Shown here: positions 1 to 9,076 of the stretch, in pieces
How positions within the stretch are numbered: position 1 is the first letter of the stretch
Layout: each line of letters opens with the position of its first letter
NCBI RefSeq assembly: GCF_009936375.1
Contig: NZ_AP022332.1
Coordinates: 930,001 to 994,000, forward strand
Length of the DNA stretch: 64,000 nt
Source: Methylosinus sp. C49
GTDB taxonomy: Bacteria; Pseudomonadota; Alphaproteobacteria; Rhizobiales; Beijerinckiaceae
Direction of reading: 5' to 3'
The notes under the pieces: model-generated
Told to the model about the DNA's origin: nothing
Seen by the model: the letters and a program-made list of their open reading frames with translations, nothing else
Databases searched by the model: none
Position numbers and translations under genes: made by a program

Positions 1-23
1 TGCGAGACACACATAACGCCGCC

Positions 24-485
24 GTGGCCGCTTCTCAAATCGGTCTCGCCGCCGCACGTCTGCTCACGGCCGTCCTCGCGGCGGCGGCGCTGGGCGGCTG
101 CTCTTTCGCCATTCCCGGCGGCGAGCCGGCCCCGGCCTGGAAAAATGTCAGCGACGATGTGACCGGCTCCATTCCGCATAAGACCACGCCGACTCTCTCC
201 CATTCGCTCGACCAGGAGGACTGGCGACGCGCCAATGCGGCTCTCGGCGTCGCGCTCGATCCTCAGGGCGCCGGCGCGACGGTCAATTGGGACAATCCCG
301 AAAGCCATGCGCGCGGCTCCTTCACGCCGGTCGGCCAGCCCTATCCTTCGGACGGCAAGGTGTGCCGCGCCTTTCTGGCGGAAGTCGGGACGAAGGAGAG
401 CCACGAGCAATTGCAGGGCACGGCCTGCCGCGATAAATCCGTGGATTGGGCGCTGATCGACGTGCGGCCCTGGCGCAAGGCCTGA
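24..485 (+). CDS. Small outer-membrane lipoprotein (surface-antigen-like), possibly 5' partial
   Basis: A hydrophobic N-terminus ends in a lipobox L-G-G-C with the lipidated Cys at about residue 26, so the mature protein should be an acylated lipoprotein. The rest is soluble and contains a DVTGSI segment and a C-terminal domain with a GSFTPVGQPYPSDGKVCRAF stretch, resembling the small surface-antigen lipoproteins common in Rhizobiales; that resemblance is from memory. The start used is a GTG at base 24 without a clear ribosome-binding site. The frame is open to the window edge, so the true start may lie upstream. Function is unknown beyond an envelope location. It precedes a DnaJ gene on the same strand. 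Confidence 0.7.
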   Translation: MAASQIGLAAARLLTAVLAAAALGGCSFAIPGGEPAPAWKNVSDDVTGSIPHKTTPTLSHSLDQEDWRRANAALGVALDPQGAGATVNWDNPESHARGSFTPVGQPYPSDGKVCRAFLAEVGTKESHEQLQGTACRDKSVDWALIDVRPWRKA

Positions 486-629
486 CGAGTCCCGCCTGAA
501 AATTCAGCGGTCTCGCCCTCCGACCTTCGCCGCATCCTTGCGCGCGGCCGCCACTTCTCCCAAATAGACGTGTCAGACATGAGCGTCCGCGCCGCTCGAG
601 GCGGGCGCCACTATGGGCTTTTGAAGAAA

Positions 630-1589
630 ATGCGCGATCCATATGATGTCCTGGGCGTCGCCAAGACGGCGAGCGCCGCCGAGATCAAGAAGGCGTTTCG
701 CAGCCTCGCGAAAAAATACCACCCGGACCAGAACAAGAACGATCCCAAGGCCAAGGAGAAATTCGCCGAGGCCAATTCCGCCTATGAGATTCTCGGCGAC
801 GAGAAGAAAAAGGCGCAATTCGACCGCGGCGAGATCGACGCCGAGGGCAAGCCGCGCTTCACCGGCTTCGAGGGATTCGGCGCGGGTCCCGGCGGCGGCT
901 ATCGCGGACAGCGCGGCCCTGGCGGGGCCGAGCATTTCGAATTTCATTTCGGCGGCGACGCGCCGGGCGGCGGCCGCGCCGGCTTCGACCCTTCGGATCT
1001 TTTCGCCGATCTCTTCGGCGCCGGAGGGGGCGCGCGCCGCGGAGCCCGCGCGCCGCGCCGCGGCGAGGATGTCGCGCTGCAAGTGACCATCTCGCTGGCC
1101 GAGGCGGTGAAGGGCGGCAGCACGCGCGTCTTTCTGCCGAGCGGCCGCACGCTCGAGGTGAATATTCCGGTCGGCATAGAGGACGGCAAGCAGATTCGCC
1201 TGCGCGGCCAGGGCCACGCCGCCCCGCCCGGCGGCGAGCCCGGCGACGCCATCGTCACCGTCCATGTCGCGCCGGACCCGCTGTTCGCCATTTCCGGCCG
1301 CGATCTGAAGCTCGATCTGCCGATCGCCTTCTACGAGGCGGTTCTGGGCGCCAAGGTCGCGGCGCCGACGCTCTCCGGCAAGGTGGAGCTGACCATCCCC
1401 GCCGGCTCCAATGGCGGCCGCGTGCTGCGCCTGCGCGGCAAGGGCCTGCCGGCCGCGGAGGGCAAGCCGGCCGGCGATCTCTATGTGACGCTGCGCGTGC
1501 TGCTGCCCGAAGGCGCCGACGCCGAGCTCGAGGCCTTCGCCCAAAAATGGCGCACGGCCAAGCCCTATGATCCGCGCAAGGGAATGTGA
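630..1589 (+). CDS. DnaJ-class co-chaperone, CbpA type
   Basis: A 319-residue J-domain protein. The N-terminal J domain (about residues 1-68) carries the HPD tripeptide at 31-33, which stimulates the Hsp70 (DnaK) ATPase. A Gly/Phe-rich linker rich in GGG and FGF follows (about 75-130), then two beta-rich C-terminal substrate-binding domains (about 150-310). There is no CXXCXGXG zinc finger, so this is a class II (CbpA/DjlA-like) protein, not the canonical DnaJ. The ATG at 630 places [10 protein letters not shown] directly at the J domain. A GTG at 570 in the same frame would add 20 poorly conserved residues and is less likely. It acts in the cytoplasm on misfolded proteins. Confidence 0.9.
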   Translation: MRDPYDVLGVAKTASAAEIKKAFRSLAKKYHPDQNKNDPKAKEKFAEANSAYEILGDEKKKAQFDRGEIDAEGKPRFTGFEGFGAGPGGGYRGQRGPGGAEHFEFHFGGDAPGGGRAGFDPSDLFADLFGAGGGARRGARAPRRGEDVALQVTISLAEAVKGGSTRVFLPSGRTLEVNIPVGIEDGKQIRLRGQGHAAPPGGEPGDAIVTVHVAPDPLFAISGRDLKLDLPIAFYEAVLGAKVAAPTLSGKVELTIPAGSNGGRVLRLRGKGLPAAEGKPAGDLYVTLRVLLPEGADAELEAFAQKWRTAKPYDPRKGM

Positions 1590-1600
1590 GACGGGCGTAT

Positions 1601-1627
1601 CGCCTTCTCCGCCGGCAGGAGAAGGCG
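1601..1627. terminator. Hairpin downstream of the dnaJ-type gene
   Basis: Perfect 10-bp inverted repeat, cgccttctcc at 1601-1610 and ggagaaggcg at 1618-1627, with a 7-base loop, starting 12 bases after the stop codon. No T-run follows, so it may be a factor-dependent terminator or an mRNA-stabilising hairpin. Confidence 0.45.
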
Positions 1628-1705
1628 AAGCCCCAGAAACGGCTTCGTGACCGCCCGCCCGCTCCCTTATGCTGAAGCCCGAATCGGTGACGGGAAAGGA
1701 CGGCG

Positions 1706-3553
1706 ATGTCGGGGGCTGCGGCGTTTCAGTGGGGCGAATATCGTGAGGCGCTGCTGTTTCTGGGCACGGCGGGAGTCGTCGCGCCTTTGTTTCATCGGCT
1801 GCGCATCAGCCCCATTCTCGGCTTTCTGCTCGCCGGCGCGGCGCTCGGCCCTTTCGGCCTCGGCAAGCTCGCCGAGCGCCATGAGCTTCTCTCGGCGATC
1901 GCGCTGAGCGATCTCGAGGGCGTCGCCAAAATCGCCGAATTCGGCCTCGTCTTCCTCTTGTTCATGATCGGCCTCGAGCTCTCCTGGGAGCGCCTCGCGC
2001 GCATGCGCATGCTCGTCTTCGGGCTCGGCCTCTCGCAGGTTCTGCTCTGCGGCGGGGCGCTGGCGGCGGCGGGCGTGTTCTGGGCCGGGCTCGGCCCCGC
2101 GCCGGCGACGCTGCTCGGCGCGGCGCTCGCAATGTCCTCGACGGCGATCGTCATTCCGCTGCTCGCCGAGCGCCGGCGCCTCAACCGCGCCGCCGGCCGC
2201 GCCGCCTTTTCGGTGCTGCTGCTGCAGGATCTGATGGTGGCGCCGCTGCTCTTCCTCATCTCCTTCCTCTCCGATCCGCAAGTGGAGAGCGAAGGGCTGA
2301 AAGCGCTGCTCGCCTTTCTGCCGGCGCTCGCCGCCATGGGCGCGCTGATTATCGCCGGCCGGCTGCTGCTGCGGCCGCTGTTCCATCTGGTGGCTGCGGC
2401 GCAATCGATCGAGCTGTTCACCGCGGCGAGCCTGCTGGTCATCATCGGCGCGGGCGTCGCCAGCGCGGCGGCGGGATTTTCCATGGGGCTCGGCGCCTTC
2501 ATCGCCGGCCTGCTGCTCGCCGAGACCGAGTTTCGCCGCGAGATCGAGGTGACGATCGAGCCGTTCAAGGGCCTGCTGCTCGGCCTCTTCTTCGTGTCGG
2601 TGGGCGCGGGCCTCGATTTCGACCGCGTGATCGAGGATTTGCGCCAGGTGCTGGTCATCGCCATCGGCCTCATCGTGACCAAGACGCTCATCGTCTTTCT
2701 GCTCGGCCGCGCCTTTCGCCTGCGCCCGCGCATTGCGGCGGAAGTGGCGCTGCTGCTCGCGCCCGGCGGCGAGTTCGCCTTCATTCTCGTCGGCGCCGCC
2801 ATCGCCTCCGGCGTGCTGCCGAAAAATCTCGGCGCCGACGCCATGCTCGCCGTGACGCTCGGTCTCTTCGTGCTGCCGGCGCTGGCGCGGCTCGGCGAAT
2901 GGCTCAATCCCGGCCGCCGGCTGCAGGACGACGAGGCGGAGTTTAGCCATCTCGCGCCGGAGGGCGAGATCGCAGCCGGCCGCGTCGTCATCGTCGGCTA
3001 TGGGCGCGTCGGCGCGCTCATCGGCGACATGCTGAGCCGCCATGAGATTCCTTACGTCGCCGTCGACAATGACGTGAAGCTCGTCGCGCAGACGCGCGAC
3101 AAGGGCGTCGATATTTATTGGGGCAATTGCATGCGGCGCGAGTTTTTGATGCGCCTCGGCGTCGCTCAGGCGCGCGCGCTGGTGGTGACGGTGGAGAATG
3201 CGCAAGCCGCGCAGGAGATCGTGCGCCTCGCGCATCAGCAGCGCGCCGATATGACCATTGTCGCGCGCGCCCGTGACGCCTGGCACGCCACCCATCTCTA
3301 TGAGCTCGGCGCCAGCGATGCGATACCGGAGACGATCGAGTCGAGCCTGCAGCTCGCCGAGACGGTGCTCGTCGATGTCGGCGTGCCCATGGGCTATGTC
3401 ATTGCTTCCATTCATGAGAAGCGCGACGAATATCGTAAGCTGCTGCAGCCGACCGGCGAGGAGGCGCGCCAACGCGCCGCGCGCGCTTCGACGCGGCTGC
3501 GCGAGCTGAAGAAAAGGCGTGGTCGCCCGACGCAGGGGCTGGAAGACGAGTAG
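1706..3553 (+). CDS. KefB/CPA2-type cation:proton antiporter with RCK domain
   Basis: A 615-residue integral membrane protein. The first ~390 residues form a Na+/H+ exchanger-type domain with roughly twelve hydrophobic segments. From about residue 425 there is a TrkA-N/RCK nucleotide-binding domain with the Rossmann motif VIVGYGRVGALIGD, followed by a charged tail. This architecture is that of glutathione-gated K+ efflux systems (KefB/KefC/YbaL), which export K+ in exchange for protons at the inner membrane and respond to NAD(H) or electrophile stress. The ATG at 1706 follows a purine-rich ggaaaggacgg. No KefF/KefG partner gene is adjacent. Substrate (K+ versus Na+) cannot be fixed from sequence. 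Confidence 0.9.
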   Translation: MSGAAAFQWGEYREALLFLGTAGVVAPLFHRLRISPILGFLLAGAALGPFGLGKLAERHELLSAIALSDLEGVAKIAEFGLVFLLFMIGLELSWERLARMRMLVFGLGLSQVLLCGGALAAAGVFWAGLGPAPATLLGAALAMSSTAIVIPLLAERRRLNRAAGRAAFSVLLLQDLMVAPLLFLISFLSDPQVESEGLKALLAFLPALAAMGALIIAGRLLLRPLFHLVAAAQSIELFTAASLLVIIGAGVASAAAGFSMGLGAFIAGLLLAETEFRREIEVTIEPFKGLLLGLFFVSVGAGLDFDRVIEDLRQVLVIAIGLIVTKTLIVFLLGRAFRLRPRIAAEVALLLAPGGEFAFILVGAAIASGVLPKNLGADAMLAVTLGLFVLPALARLGEWLNPGRRLQDDEAEFSHLAPEGEIAAGRVVIVGYGRVGALIGDMLSRHEIPYVAVDNDVKLVAQTRDKGVDIYWGNCMRREFLMRLGVAQARALVVTVENAQAAQEIVRLAHQQRADMTIVARARDAWHATHLYELGASDAIPETIESSLQLAETVLVDVGVPMGYVIASIHEKRDEYRKLLQPTGEEARQRAARASTRLRELKKRRGRPTQGLEDE

Positions 3554-3575
3554 GAACGGCGGTTTTGGGCGCGAA

Positions 3576-4340
3576 CTACTGGATCAATTTGAGCAGGGCT
3601 TCGCGCATGGCGTTGCGCGCGATCTCCTGCTTGGGGCGGTAGACCTCCGGCGGCGCGAATTTCGGTTTCCAATCGGCAGGAGGCGCGACTTGAAATGTCT
3701 TGCCGAAATGCCCTGTCGAGTTTGGAACTTCGGTTTGCGTCCCTCCCTCTAGAGCTGCTTTGTATTCCTCCAAGCCGCCACGGCAGATCAAATCGTCATC
3801 ACGGCGAGCGGACGAGGTGTGCTTTTCCGCGGCGATCGCCATATCGATCATTTCCGCTCTCGTCTCTGCCGGCTGACTCTTCACAAATGAAAAGGTCGAG
3901 GGATTGAGGCTCAACAATTGGGTCATGCGATTGCCTGGCGCTGTCTGGTCCTGGCATTTGGCGCCGTCGATCGAGATGAGCGCATAGGCGTAGAGCGCCA
4001 TCGTGCCCGCCGCCCGGCGCGCGACCTCCAACTGCGTCGTGGTCCCGACATTCCATAGCTCGCGCATATAGGCGTAGACGACGAAATACTCTGCGCCGCC
4101 TACGACCTTGCGCTGTAGCCAGTTCAACACTTTCGCGCGAGCGGCGGGGCTCGGATCGGCATTCCTCAGCGCGGCGCCGAGACCGTTCCAATCCTTCATA
4201 TAGAGAAGACCATTCAGGTCAGCGGCATTCGCCGGAAGCTCCGGCGAAGGCGCGTCCGATGCGCCTTCCGCGCGGGCTGAGCTCGCGGTCCAAAAAGCGA
4301 CGAAAAGAAGCAACAGGAAAATCGCGCGAAAATGTTTCAT
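3576..4340 (-). CDS. Exported protein of unknown function
   Basis: A 254-residue protein with a clear Sec signal peptide: MKHFRAIF, a Leu/Phe-rich core, and a likely cleavage after SARA near residue 24. The mature part is mainly alpha-helical in appearance with scattered Cys and no motif I recognise. It converges on the antiporter gene with a 22-base gap. It probably acts in the periplasm; no function is proposed. Confidence 0.65.
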   Translation of the reverse strand: MKHFRAIFLLLLFVAFWTASSARAEGASDAPSPELPANAADLNGLLYMKDWNGLGAALRNADPSPAARAKVLNWLQRKVVGGAEYFVVYAYMRELWNVGTTTQLEVARRAAGTMALYAYALISIDGAKCQDQTAPGNRMTQLLSLNPSTFSFVKSQPAETRAEMIDMAIAAEKHTSSARRDDDLICRGGLEEYKAALEGGTQTEVPNSTGHFGKTFQVAPPADWKPKFAPPEVYRPKQEIARNAMREALLKLIQ

Positions 4341-4466
4341 GCCACGCCTTGCGTCGTGCCGATGATAAAAAGTACCGAATATCTCCTTACGAATACGCTT
4401 TTTTGACGGAACGCGAATGGCCGACGGCTTCTCGCGACGAAAGCTTTCGATTCGACCTTTGTCCTT

Positions 4467-6023
4467 TCATTCGTCATACGCTGCGATTTCGCGCAGAAAG
4501 GCCGGCGCGTCGACGATCTCGCCGGGCGGAAAATCGTCGATCATGCTCGGCCGCGTGATCGCGAGCCGACGCAGCATCATGTCGCTCGCCACCGCACGCG
4601 GAGCGAGACGGCGGCGCTTGGCGATGTCGAGACGCAGCCGGTTCAGCTCGCGATAGAGCCGCTCCTCGGCCACGCTGAGCCGCTCCTCGGTCGGCGCGAT
4701 GGAGAGGCTCGGCGTTACAGCGGGGATAGGCGCCTCCTCCGGCTCGTCGAGCCTTTCGGCGCCGGCGCCGGAGAAGCGCGCGAGAACGGCCACGCGCCAG
4801 CCTTGCGCGACGAGGCCCGCGCGGCGCGGCAGCGCCAGCAGGCCGCCGCGGCAATTGTCGCAGCGTCCGCAGCGGCCGCTCTCCTCGCCGAAAGCGGCGA
4901 GCAGCGTCTGGAAGCGGCAGGCGGGGGTGAGGCAGAGGCGCGCCATGGCGCGTCGCCGCTCCGTCTCGCCGAGCGCGACGGGATCGTCCGCCGGCGGCGC
5001 GAAGCCGAAGCGGCCGGAAAGCTCGCGCGGATCGAAGAGGGCGAGCGCATCTGCCATCCGTCCGTCGCGGCCGGCGCGACCGATCTCCTGATAATAGGCC
5101 TCGATCGAATTGGGCGTATCGGCGTGGAAAATGAAGCGCAGGTCCTTTTTGTCGACGCCCATGCCGAAGGCGATGGTCGCGACCATCGTCATGCCGGCGC
5201 GTTCGAAGAAAGCGTCCTGATGCGCCGCGCGCGTCGCTGCATCGAGGCCGGCGTGATAGGCGAGCGCGTCGAAGCCGAGCCCGCGCAGCGTGGCCGCCAT
5301 AGCGTCGGCCTTGCGGCGCGAATTCACATAAACGACCCCGCTCTCTCCCTCCCGCCGGCGCAAGAAGCGCGTCAGCTGTCCCAGCGCATCGCCGCGGGGA
5401 CGGAAAGAAAGGCGCAGATTGGGCCGCGCGAAGGAGGAGACGAAAACTTCCGGCGCGCGCGTGAACAGGCTGGCGATGATTTCGGCGCGCGTGCGCGGGC
5501 CGGCGGTCGCCGTCACCGCCAGCACCGGCGCGCCGAGCCGCGCGGCGATCTCCCCGAGCTGGGCGTAATCCGGGCGAAACTCGTGACCCCAATGGGAGAC
5601 GCAATGCGCCTCGTCCACGGCGAGCAGCGCCACGCCGGCGGCGCGCAAGAGCGCGATGGTCCCGTCTCCGGCGAGGCGTTCCGGCGCGAGATAGACGAGC
5701 TTCGCGCGCCGGTCCGCTATGGCGGCGAGCGCCGCGCCATGCTCCTCCTCGCTCTGGCCCGAATGGAGCGCGACGGCGGCGACGCCCGAGCGCGTGAGGC
5801 CGCGCAATTGATCGCGCATCAGCGAGATGAGCGGCGAGACCACCACGACCGGCGCCACGCCCAGAGCGGCCGGCAATTGGTAGAGCAGGGATTTGCCGGC
5901 GCCCGTCGGCATCACCGCGAGCGCGTCGCGGCCCCCGAGCAGAGCCGCGACCACGGCCGCCTGTCCCGGCAGAAAATCCTCATGGCCGAAGCGCGCGCGC
6001 AGGACGCGCCGCGCCTCGTCCAT
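4467..6023 (-). CDS. recQ: RecQ-family ATP-dependent DNA helicase
   Basis: An approximately 518-residue superfamily 2 helicase. Motif I PTGAGKS lies near residues 39-45, the DEAH box with the RecQ-specific CVSHWGHEFRPDY extension near 137-152, and motif VI (EIGRAGRDG) around residue 310. A four-cysteine zinc module (C-PAC then CGRCDNC) follows. The C-terminal ~70 residues resemble an HRDC domain. It is shorter than E. coli RecQ (609 residues), with little room for a full winged-helix segment. It unwinds DNA 3'-5' in recombination and fork repair. The ATG at 6023 is preferred; a TTG at 6044 would add seven residues. It lies 25 bases downstream of the response-regulator stop codon. Confidence 0.88.
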   Translation of the reverse strand: MDEARRVLRARFGHEDFLPGQAAVVAALLGGRDALAVMPTGAGKSLLYQLPAALGVAPVVVVSPLISLMRDQLRGLTRSGVAAVALHSGQSEEEHGAALAAIADRRAKLVYLAPERLAGDGTIALLRAAGVALLAVDEAHCVSHWGHEFRPDYAQLGEIAARLGAPVLAVTATAGPRTRAEIIASLFTRAPEVFVSSFARPNLRLSFRPRGDALGQLTRFLRRREGESGVVYVNSRRKADAMAATLRGLGFDALAYHAGLDAATRAAHQDAFFERAGMTMVATIAFGMGVDKKDLRFIFHADTPNSIEAYYQEIGRAGRDGRMADALALFDPRELSGRFGFAPPADDPVALGETERRRAMARLCLTPACRFQTLLAAFGEESGRCGRCDNCRGGLLALPRRAGLVAQGWRVAVLARFSGAGAERLDEPEEAPIPAVTPSLSIAPTEERLSVAEERLYRELNRLRLDIAKRRRLAPRAVASDMMLRRLAITRPSMIDDFPPGEIVDAPAFLREIAAYDE

Positions 6024-6048
6024 ATCTGCGGGCGAGCGGCGCAAGGGC

Positions 6049-6687
6049 TCAGAAGGATGCGGCGCGCGGGACGAGCACGGATATGCGCACCAGCTCGGAC
6101 AGGCTCCTGACCTGCATCTTCACCATCAGCCGGGCGCGATGCGCCTCCACCGTGCGGACGCTGATGCCGAGCTCATGGGCGATGATCTTGTTGGGGCGGC
6201 CCTCGAGCACGCCGACCAGCACCTCGCGCTCCCGCGCCGTGAGGCTGGCCAGACGGTCGCGGGCGATCGCCGCCTCCGAGCCGCGGCCATCGACCGCGCC
6301 GCGAAGTCCGAGCGCCTGGCGGACCGAGCGGAGCAGCGTCTCCTCGCCGAAAGGCTTCTCGAGCAGATCGACGGCCCCGGCCTTCATCGCCTGAACGGCG
6401 AGCGACACATCGGCGTGGGCGGTGATGACGATCACCGGCAGATCGAGGCCGCGCACCTTGATCTCGGCGAGCAACTCCAGGCCGCTCGTGTCCGGCATCC
6501 GCACATCGGTGACGACGCAGCCGCCGTCGCCGGGGCCTAGGCAGGAAAAAAACTCGCGCGCCGAGGCGTGAGCACGAACGTCGAAAGCCTCCATCTTCAG
6601 GAGCAGCCTCAGCGAGTCGCGGACGGCGGCGTCGTCGTCGATGACATGGACGATAGCGGAGCCGGGGGCGACAGCGGGGGCGCTCAT
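6049..6687 (-). CDS. FixJ/NarL-type two-component response regulator
   Basis: About 212 residues. The N-terminal receiver domain has the acidic pair DDD near residues 17-19, phospho-acceptor Asp in VVTDVRMPD (about D61) and the conserved Lys in LLEKPFGEE. A C-terminal LuxR-type helix-turn-helix (LTAREREVLVGVLEG then IAHELGISVRTVEAHR) binds DNA. FixJ-type proteins activate transcription when phosphorylated by a PAS-containing kinase. No kinase gene is adjacent, so the partner is unknown. The ATG at 6687 has a GGAG upstream; an ATG at 6705 is an alternative. It is transcribed with recQ downstream, an unusual pairing. Confidence 0.87.
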   Translation of the reverse strand: MSAPAVAPGSAIVHVIDDDAAVRDSLRLLLKMEAFDVRAHASAREFFSCLGPGDGGCVVTDVRMPDTSGLELLAEIKVRGLDLPVIVITAHADVSLAVQAMKAGAVDLLEKPFGEETLLRSVRQALGLRGAVDGRGSEAAIARDRLASLTAREREVLVGVLEGRPNKIIAHELGISVRTVEAHRARLMVKMQVRSLSELVRISVLVPRAASF

Positions 6688-6896
6688 GCGAGGGCTCCGC
6701 CGCATCCCGCGTCAGAAAAGCCGAGATCGAAACAGTCTACCGATCGCATAGAAAAACGAGTCCGACCAGCCGAGCGTTTTGCGCCTCGACGGGCGCATCG
6801 GGCCGGAATGATCCTATGCTGCGCGTCGATTGGCAATAGCCCGCGTGACGCCCACGTGACCACCGGCGAATGAGGCGTTCCGCTTCGAGGTCCGTT

Positions 6897-6926
6897 CCAG
6901 AGTCCTTTTGGCTCTGAGGACTCTGG
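6897..6926. terminator. Hairpin in the gap between two minus-strand genes
   Basis: Inverted repeat ccagagtcc (6897-6905) and ggactctgg (6918-6926) with a 12-base loop. It lies about 40 bases past the stop of the 6968-7462 gene, read on the minus strand. There is no clear T-run, so it is a candidate terminator only. Confidence 0.35.
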
Positions 6927-6967
6927 ACGCTATCGCGCGCTCACTCCGGCTCGGCGCGAGAAAAGCT

Positions 6968-7462
6968 CTAGCGCTCGCCGCGCAAATAGGACGGTCGGCC
7001 GCCGAAGCGGGCGACGATTGGATCGCCGCCGCAAAGCGACTCCGGCGGCTCGCCCCGCGCGGCGCGGCGCTCGGCCCCGCGCCCCTCGCGAAAGAAGGAC
7101 AGCACCACGCCCGGCTCGCGCAGCGGGGCGCTCCGGCCGCGGCGGGCGTCGACATAATGGCCGAGCAGCGCGGCCTCGAAAGCCGCCTCGCTCTCGGCGT
7201 GACGGGCGAGGCCCGCCTCTGGATGGGCGGTGAGCAGCAGGCGCAGCACGATCAGCAGATCGGCGGCGCGGATCGTCACCCCGAGATCGAGAAAGCCGCG
7301 CAGATCGGCGACGATCATCTCGCGCACGGCCTCGAGCCCACGATGGCCGTTGAGCAAATAGCTCTCGAGCAGCGCGTCATGCTCGCAAGAGGGGACGGCG
7401 CCGAGAACCAGCTCGTTGGAGGCCAGGCCCGCCTGGGCCGCGCATTGCGACACGGTGATCAT
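6968..7462 (-). CDS. Conserved hypothetical protein
   Basis: A 164-residue soluble protein starting MITVSQCAAQAGL. The N-terminal two thirds look helical, with a Leu-rich stretch AADLLIVLRLLLTAHPEAG near residue 65-85, and the C-terminus is Arg/Gly-rich and probably disordered. The start ATG has a GGAG six bases upstream on the coding strand. I recall similar small proteins in Rhizobiales genomes but no assigned role. It could be a regulator or adaptor; no function is claimed. Confidence 0.55.
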   Translation of the reverse strand: MITVSQCAAQAGLASNELVLGAVPSCEHDALLESYLLNGHRGLEAVREMIVADLRGFLDLGVTIRAADLLIVLRLLLTAHPEAGLARHAESEAAFEAALLGHYVDARRGRSAPLREPGVVLSFFREGRGAERRAARGEPPESLCGGDPIVARFGGRPSYLRGER

Positions 7463-7948
7463 GAGAAGCTCCTACGCGTTACGCAAACTCGTTACAGTTC
7501 GATTGAAGGGCGATCAGCCTGCGGCAAATGAGGCCCGGCTGCCGGCGAAAGGGCAAAGCGGATCGGCAAGGACGCGAAGCCGAAAGAAACGCTTCAAATT
7601 TATCGATTGCGTGCGGAGATCAAATTGATCCATGGATGTCATCTGCGCCAATTCTCCCTGGGCGGCGAGATTGCAGTGGGCCGCGCTGATCCGTCAATAC
7701 TTGTTGGCGGCCGAATCCAAAATTAGGACATGTACTTATAAGGCGGCGAGGCGTCGGGCGTCGCCGCAATTACAAAATAATATCAATGTGTTGTGTGTGG
7801 CTCCGACGCGGGGCATGGCGTGCGATTTATACGATCGTCGATGAAAGAATAGAAAATTATATTCATTTATCTGCCGAATATACTACAAATATATTCAAAT
7901 TCTATGCAATTTCTCGTTGCGGCACGGCGAAGGCGCCGCCGCGCTCTC
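7463..7948. other. Gene-free, AT-rich intergenic stretch
   Basis: About 486 bases without a convincing gene. From about 7690 to 7920 composition falls well below the surrounding GC level, with runs such as aaaattatattcatttat. The left part should contain the promoter of the minus-strand gene ending at 6968. The right part lies downstream of the E2 gene. No hairpin with a T-run and no transposase remnant could be identified. Confidence 0.5.
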
Positions 7949-9076
7949 TCAGGCGGCGCGGCCGAGATCGGCGATCACCGCGCCGAGGAAGCGCGCGGCC
8001 TCGCCGCCGGTGACGACCCGATGGTCGAAGGTGAGGCTCAGCGGCAGCATGCGCCGCGCGACGGGACGGCCTTCGTCATCGGCGACGATCGCGCGGCGGA
8101 TGCGCCCGGCGCCGAGAATGGCGACGGTTGGCGGCAGCACGATGGGCGCGGCGTAGCGCCCGGCGATCATGCCGAAATTGGAGAGGGTGATGGTGGCGCC
8201 GCGCAATTCCTCCGGCGGAATGCGCCGCGCCTCTATATCGGCGCGCATCTTGTTCAGCCCGGCGCGCAGATCGGAAGGATCGCGCTGGGCGACATTGCGC
8301 AGCACGGGCACGAATAATCCGCCCTCCGCCGAATCGACGGCGATGCCGAGATCGATGGCGGCGAGCACGCGCCGCGCCAGCGCGTGGGATTCGAACCAGG
8401 CGTTGAGTCCCGGCTCCACGCGGCACCCGGCGACGAGCGCGCGGATGAGCCGCAAGGTCGTATCCTCGCCCTGACCCCAAGCCTCTATGTCGGCGTCGTC
8501 GACGACGGTGGCCGCGGCCACCTCGGCTTGCGCCAGCGCCATGTTCTGCGCCATGGCGCGACGGAATCCGCGCAGCGGCTCGGGCGGCGCGGCCTCCGAC
8601 AATATGCGCGCCACGCGCTGCACATCGCTCGCGGTGATGACGCCATCGGCGCCGGAGGGCGTCACCATTGCGAGATCGACATCGAGCCGCCGCGCCAGCG
8701 CGCGCACCGCCGGCGTCGCGCGCAGGCCGGCGCCATTGCGCCCGAGCGGCGCCGCGCCTTCCTGCAGCACGCGGCCGCTCGTCTCCATCGCGCCGACGAC
8801 GGTTCCCTTATCCTCTCGCGTCGCGACAGGCGCCGTTTCCGCATCGCCCGCAAAGGCAATGAGCGGTCCGCCGATGCGGATGATCTCGCCCGCCTGCGCG
8901 AACAGCTTTTCGATGCGTCCGGCTTGCGGCGAAGGAATCTCGACGACCGCCTTCGCCGTCTCCACGGAGACGAGCGGCTGATCGACCGCCACCTCCTCGC
9001 CGGGCGCGACATGCCATTGCACCAACTCGGCCTCTTGCAGGCCTTCGCCGAGATCGGGAAGCTTGAAGACGCTCAT
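7949..9076 (-). CDS. bkdB: Dihydrolipoamide acyltransferase (E2) of a 2-oxoacid dehydrogenase complex
   Basis: A 375-residue E2. The N-terminal lipoyl domain (1-75) has the lipoylated Lys at about 42 in VETAKAVVEIP. A linker and peripheral-subunit-binding domain (about 112-150, ATPAVRALARRLDVDL) follow, then the catalytic acyltransferase domain with active-site His near 352 in DHRVVTGGEAA. The lipoyl arm carries acyl groups from E1 to CoA. Only one lipoyl domain is present, as usual in branched-chain complexes. The start overlaps the E1beta stop by 4 bases (ATGA), showing translational coupling. Proximity to a leucine degradation cluster favours a branched-chain 2-oxoacid substrate, but a pyruvate or acetoin complex is not excluded. 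No E3 gene is adjacent. Confidence 0.85.
   Translation of the reverse strand: MSVFKLPDLGEGLQEAELVQWHVAPGEEVAVDQPLVSVETAKAVVEIPSPQAGRIEKLFAQAGEIIRIGGPLIAFAGDAETAPVATREDKGTVVGAMETSGRVLQEGAAPLGRNGAGLRATPAVRALARRLDVDLAMVTPSGADGVITASDVQRVARILSEAAPPEPLRGFRRAMAQNMALAQAEVAAATVVDDADIEAWGQGEDTTLRLIRALVAGCRVEPGLNAWFESHALARRVLAAIDLGIAVDSAEGGLFVPVLRNVAQRDPSDLRAGLNKMRADIEARRIPPEELRGATITLSNFGMIAGRYAAPIVLPPTVAILGAGRIRRAIVADDEGRPVARRMLPLSLTFDHRVVTGGEAARFLGAVIADLGRAA

Noticed and set aside
570-629. Upstream GTG start for the DnaJ-type protein
   Set aside because: It would add 20 residues not seen at the start of J domains; the ATG at 630 begins exactly where the family does.
1667-3472. Long open frame on the minus strand opposite the KefB-like gene
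   Set aside because: High GC and third-position bias leave antisense frames open. Its product is Arg/Glu/Gln-rich low-complexity sequence, while the plus strand encodes a clear antiporter.
8385-8398. tgggattcgaacca, resembling a tRNA T-arm on the minus strand
   Set aside because: It lies within the conserved E2 catalytic domain and no acceptor, D or anticodon arm can be built around it.
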